From positions 1-9,184 of the forward strand of contig JAJZZQ010000009.1 in NCBI GenBank assembly GCA_021797525.1: DNA of 9,184 nt, in the 5' to 3' direction. The notes below the pieces were generated by a model. The model was not told where the DNA came from. It did no database searches and saw only the letters and a program-made list of their open reading frames with translations. The translations under genes and the position numbers were made by a program. Shown here one piece after another: positions 6,335 through 9,184 of this stretch. Every line of letters starts with the position of its first letter. Within the stretch, counting starts at the first letter, position 1. This stretch comes from Thermoplasmata archaeon. GTDB lineage: Archaea; Thermoplasmatota; Thermoplasmata; Thermoplasmatales; Thermoplasmataceae.

Positions 6335-7591
6335 CTAATAAAACGAACCGTTGTCATTGTAAATTATCTCTCCTCCCCTAATAACTCTGGAAATCATTCT
6401 GGAGCCGTACCGGTAAGGTATTTCCCTGTAGTCCGCTGCATTCAGTATGATCAGGTCAGCCGATTTTCCGGGTTCAATTGAGCCTATTTTGTTATTCTCC
6501 CCCAGTGAGAATGCTCCATTTATCGTGGCAGCAGATAGGGCTGCTTCGATTGAAATGCCACAGTATCTCACTGCAAGGTATATTGCAAACAGCATGCTTG
6601 TATTTCCAGAAACTGGTGAACAGTCAGTGGATATTGAGAATGGGACCTGGTTCTCATAGAACATTCCAATATCCGGATATTTGCCATCTTTGATGTTGAA
6701 TGCAGTTATAGGAAGGAAATTCGCAACTGCGCCCGAAGCCTTTATCCTTTCCATGCCTGCCTTATCTGTTTCAAGGAGGTGATCAACGGATGCCACTTTC
6801 TGACCATTAAGAAGAGTGAGACAACCTATATTGGCAAGTTCATCTGCATGCAAGCGTAATTCAAACCCCATGGATGATGCGGCCCTGAAAAACCTCTCAG
6901 TGGACTCCTTTGAAAATGCACCTTTATCACAGAACGAGTCTGCAAATCTTGCCTTTCCTCTGAATAGAGGAAGCATTTTGCCCAGAACCATTTCCAGATA
7001 AGAGGATTCTGTCATTCCCTTTGGAATGGCATGCAACGGAAGGAAGGTCTTTGAAACCCCAATTATGCCAGTTGCAGATATCCTGTCCATTACTCGCAGC
7101 ATTTTCATCTCGCTTTCGGTTTCTAGACCGTAACCTGTCTTCATTTCCATGAAAGTGGTGCCCGTTGATATGGCATCTCTGACCCTTTCAAGGCTCTGCC
7201 GGAATATTGTATCCTCATCTGTATCCCTGGTATCCTGAACTGTTCTGTATATTCCGTTCCCGGAGTTGAGTATCTCAAGGTAAGTCCTGCCCTGAAGCTT
7301 CTGATAGAATTCTTCATGCCTTGAGCCACCGTATACTATGTGCGTATGAGAGTCCACAAAGCCAGGCATTATCACCTTGCCCGACGCTTCTATGACTTCT
7401 GGATTCTCTGAGGATATGAATGAGTCCAGACGGCTGTCTGGAATTATATCTCTTATCTTTGAACCATCAATTACGACTGATACGCCATTCTTGATGGACA
7501 GTGACTCCATGGATTTTCCTGAAAGGGGTTTCCAGCCTGAACCCTCCATTGTCAGGATCTGGGAAGCGCCTTTTATGACCTTAAGGGGCAT
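6335..7591 (-). CDS. hutI: Imidazolonepropionase (HutI)
   Basis: This amidohydrolase-superfamily enzyme, 418 residues, hydrolyses 4-imidazolone-5-propanoate to N-formimino-L-glutamate, the third step of histidine degradation. The metal-binding HxH is H82-T-H84 in PGFVDSHTH (76-84), and the other metal ligands are H248 in LHADEL and D323 in STD. Substrate and catalytic positions known from Bacillus subtilis HutI are present: R91, Y104, E251 and H271. TGTTFMEMKTGYGLETE (143-159) is the family's usual motif with K151. The C-terminal GSIEPGKSADLIIL (370-383) closes the composite beta domain. An in-frame TGA immediately before ATG 7591 fixes it as the first possible start. No histidase or urocanase gene is adjacent, so the rest of the pathway must be encoded elsewhere. 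It is followed by dph2 after 34 bp and preceded by the prepilin peptidase gene at 46 bp. Confidence 0.93.
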   Translation of the reverse strand: MPLKVIKGASQILTMEGSGWKPLSGKSMESLSIKNGVSVVIDGSKIRDIIPDSRLDSFISSENPEVIEASGKVIMPGFVDSHTHIVYGGSRHEEFYQKLQGRTYLEILNSGNGIYRTVQDTRDTDEDTIFRQSLERVRDAISTGTTFMEMKTGYGLETESEMKMLRVMDRISATGIIGVSKTFLPLHAIPKGMTESSYLEMVLGKMLPLFRGKARFADSFCDKGAFSKESTERFFRAASSMGFELRLHADELANIGCLTLLNGQKVASVDHLLETDKAGMERIKASGAVANFLPITAFNIKDGKYPDIGMFYENQVPFSISTDCSPVSGNTSMLFAIYLAVRYCGISIEAALSAATINGAFSLGENNKIGSIEPGKSADLIILNAADYREIPYRYGSRMISRVIRGGEIIYNDNGSFY

Positions 7592-7611
7592 TCATTCTCT
7601 TCATGGTCATT

Positions 7612-7622
7612 TGGATTAATTT
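7612..7622 (-). promoter_or_regulatory. Weak candidate TATA box for hutI
   Basis: The 46-bp gap before hutI contains, on the minus strand, GAAATTAATCC, centred about 25 bp before ATG 7591. This is the right position for a leaderless hutI-dph2 transcript independent of the upstream genes. The motif is a poor TATA match, and read-through from the prepilin peptidase gene is equally possible. Confidence 0.25.
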
Positions 7623-7637
7623 CTTTTGGCTTCCAAT

Positions 7638-8375
7638 TCAGATGAAAATAGAACCAAATATAATGAAGAGAAAGAAACCGGCCGCAACGGGAATCAGGAA
7701 AGGAACCCTGTATACCAGGTATTCGCCTGAGCCCCTTTTCCTTTTGGCGAAGGCAATACCTGCTGCACTTTCAGCATCCCTGCTATATGGAATCCTAAAT
7801 CCAGTTGCCCCGAATTTACGGAATGCAGAGGATATATGTATGAATTCAGCAAGAAGAAAAACAAGAGATGCAAGCACAATATAGAACAGTATGAAAACAC
7901 CATTGGCAATAAGCCCATCAAGAGCAATGACACCCCTGAGTAGAGAGACGTTCACACCCGTAAATGAGAAAATTAAGGAAATTATTGCCTTCGTGTCTCC
8001 TATTCCGAAAAGCGTCTGTCTGAATCCTGTTATGAAAATAAGAGCGATTATAAAGAATTCAAAACCATAGATTGGATATGAACTCAGTGATGCCATAATT
8101 ATGGCTCCAATCATCATCAGAACCCCAGAGATAATATATCCGTAAGAGGATGACCTCAGAAATGACAGAACGAAAGCTGCCACACCAAGAAGAATGAAGA
8201 TGGGCGGACTGGATATCAGTATATTTATCACCACCCCGATCACAATAATAGGAACGAAAAGAAATGGATTAACTGACCTTTTTCTTGAATCCCTCTCCGC
8301 TCCATAAATTAGGGAAGTCGCCGTAACTAAAATCAGTAGAGATACAGCAATTGTGCCTGTTTGCTCAGATATCAT
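7638..8375 (-). CDS. A24-family prepilin/preflagellin peptidase
   Basis: This is a 245-residue integral membrane aspartyl protease of the type IV prepilin peptidase family (A24; FlaK/EppA/PibD in archaea). Such enzymes cut class III signal peptides from pre-archaellins and type IV pre-pilins at the cytoplasmic face of the membrane. The first catalytic aspartate is D29 in ERDSRKRSVNPF, matching the D-x3-R-x-(I/V) pattern of FlaK. The second is D127 in GIGDTK (124-129), the GxGD motif. Hydrophobic stretches at about 7-24, 37-54, 58-73, 80-98, 103-118, 130-140, 148-177 and 222-244 give a multi-pass protein. A polar loop (about 182-218), rich in basic residues, precedes the last segment. ATG 8375 begins one base after the stop of the dehydrogenase-like gene (TGAAATG), implying translational coupling. 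No pilin or archaellin gene is visible here, so its substrate is unknown. Confidence 0.85.
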   Translation of the reverse strand: MISEQTGTIAVSLLILVTATSLIYGAERDSRKRSVNPFLFVPIIVIGVVINILISSPPIFILLGVAAFVLSFLRSSSYGYIISGVLMMIGAIIMASLSSYPIYGFEFFIIALIFITGFRQTLFGIGDTKAIISLIFSFTGVNVSLLRGVIALDGLIANGVFILFYIVLASLVFLLAEFIHISSAFRKFGATGFRIPYSRDAESAAGIAFAKRKRGSGEYLVYRVPFLIPVAAGFFLFIIFGSIFI

Positions 8376-8376
8376 T

Positions 8377-9184
8377 TCAAAGGCGACCGTCCAGATGAAG
8401 GAATGCTTTTAGAACTGAAGAATAGTCCAGGTTTCCCAGCCCAAGAAGCATGGCTGACCGGTATATGCTGTTAGAAACAGAAGATATTGGCATTGATAAA
8501 CCTGGCTCCGCAGAAAGATCCTCAACCCCTCTCATGGACCGGGTCAGATCCCTTAATGAAGTTCCTGGAAGGAATTCTCCTTTCATTACCGTTTCTTTCT
8601 TCAGGCTTAGAATCTCCGAAGAACAGGGGCCCTGGGATATGATTTCCATTGACTGCTCCCGTGGGATTCCAAGCCTTTCTGCAGCCACAATGCTTTCAAG
8701 AGATGATGCAAGAATGGTTGCTGCAAGCTGATCGGCGATAAGTTTCATCTTCACAGACCCATGAGGGGATGCTAAAAAATGTTTTTGCGATGAATACGCA
8801 TCTATTATTTCAGAAACCTTGCCATATGATGCCTGATCCCCGGAAACAAGTGATGTTATCCGCCTCTCCATTGCCATCTTAACATCTCCTAGCATTGTAG
8901 CTTCAATATAGTTAACAGCGGCCTCAGTGCACCTCACTGACAATTCTGCCGCCAGAGAGACTGATGTAGTACTAAGGTTCACCACGATGGAATTCGCCCT
9001 GATAGTGGACAGGAGGCCTCTCTCACCCATAAAAAAAGAATAGCATGCGCTGTCGCCAGTGAGGCACACAAAAATGATGTCACATGCAGAGGCCAGCCTG
9101 TATGGCTCGTCATAAAATTTAATCCTGGGAAAAAGAACAGCTTTTTCAGAATTTCTGTTATATACGCCTTCAACCTCGAACTTT
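8377..9184 (-). CDS. Divergent beta-hydroxyacid dehydrogenase-like protein (3-hydroxyisobutyrate dehydrogenase family), N-terminus cut by window edge
   Basis: The frame stays open to the window edge, so a start at GTG 9069 would be artificial; 268 complete codons are visible. The N-terminal GxGxxG nucleotide loop must lie outside. Numbering from the first complete codon (9183-9181), VYNRNSEKA at 7-15 is the end of the second Rossmann strand, and its arginine usually signals NADP preference. ACDIIFVCLTGDSA (33-46), GLLSTIRANSIVVNLSTTS (56-74) and EFLPGTSLRDLTRSM (about 204-218) are family-typical. GSVKMKLIADQ (143-153) holds the likely catalytic lysine, K148, but the usual KxxNN continuation reads KLIAD. 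The usual DAPVSGG substrate motif reads EATMLGD (about 95-101). The protein therefore belongs to the family fold, but its substrate, or even its catalytic activity, is uncertain. The prepilin peptidase gene follows after one base. Confidence 0.75.
   Translation of the reverse strand, partial: KFEVEGVYNRNSEKAVLFPRIKFYDEPYRLASACDIIFVCLTGDSACYSFFMGERGLLSTIRANSIVVNLSTTSVSLAAELSVRCTEAAVNYIEATMLGDVKMAMERRITSLVSGDQASYGKVSEIIDAYSSQKHFLASPHGSVKMKLIADQLAATILASSLESIVAAERLGIPREQSMEIISQGPCSSEILSLKKETVMKGEFLPGTSLRDLTRSMRGVEDLSAEPGLSMPISSVSNSIYRSAMLLGLGNLDYSSVLKAFLHLDGRL

Noticed and set aside
7593..7604. Alternative ATGs just upstream of hutI
   Set aside because: They are out of frame; the in-frame codon directly before ATG 7591 is TGA.
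8377..9069. Separate short gene starting at GTG 9069
   Set aside because: The frame continues upstream to the window edge with conserved Rossmann-fold sequence (VYNRNSEKA, ACDIIFVCLTG), so the GTG is an internal valine codon.
1..9184. tRNA, rRNA, CRISPR array, insertion sequence or phage/defence genes
   Set aside because: No cloverleaf-like sequence, spaced direct repeats, transposase motifs or terminal inverted repeats were seen; almost all sequence is accounted for by recognised core genes.

Overview
The window looks like a chromosomal segment of an archaeon, most likely a member of the Thermoplasmata such as a Thermoplasma relative. The evidence is the gene set: a two-subunit 2-oxoacid:ferredoxin oxidoreductase with fused gamma-alpha chain, an archaeal-type Dph2, an archaeal/eukaryotic-type MtaB methylthiotransferase, and an A24 prepilin/preflagellin peptidase. 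Supporting signs are a Shine-Dalgarno sequence that fully matches the archaeal 16S tail, TATA-like promoters, intermediate GC content and heavy AGG/AGA and ATA codon use. The genus assignment is inference. Coding is dense: seven complete or nearly complete genes plus one clipped gene fill about 97% of the window. No RNA gene, insertion sequence, CRISPR array or phage gene was seen, and no gap exceeds about 135 bp.

Layout. (1) Bases 1-2577, minus strand: the 2-oxoacid:ferredoxin oxidoreductase pair. The alpha gene (838-2577) comes first and the beta gene (832 down to the window edge) follows, coupled by a perfect SD that overlaps the alpha stop. (2) Bases 2578-2711: a divergent promoter region with a TATA box for each direction and a 28-bp interrupted palindrome that overlaps one of them. 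(3) Bases 2712-5299, plus strand: an aspartase-like member of the fumarase/aspartase superfamily, then a CDKAL1-like (e-MtaB) tRNA methylthiotransferase 8 bp downstream. (4) Bases 5296-9184, minus strand, read right to left: a divergent beta-hydroxyacid dehydrogenase-like protein whose N-terminus is cut by the window edge, an A24 prepilin peptidase, imidazolonepropionase (HutI) and diphthamide synthase Dph2 with a TTG start. Dph2 and MtaB converge and overlap by 4 bp inside a small hairpin.

Two themes connect the genes. The first is amino-acid catabolism feeding central carbon: HutI on the route from histidine to glutamate, aspartase converting aspartate to fumarate, and the ferredoxin-linked oxidoreductase oxidising 2-oxoacids to acyl-CoA. 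The second is modification of the translation apparatus by radical-SAM iron-sulfur enzymes: ms2t6A on tRNA and diphthamide on elongation factor 2. The A24 peptidase and the dehydrogenase-like protein fit neither theme clearly. The window is mostly ordinary core archaeal genome. The most interesting points are the palindrome in the divergent promoter, the dehydrogenase-like protein with altered active-site motifs, and the pilin peptidase tightly coupled to it.
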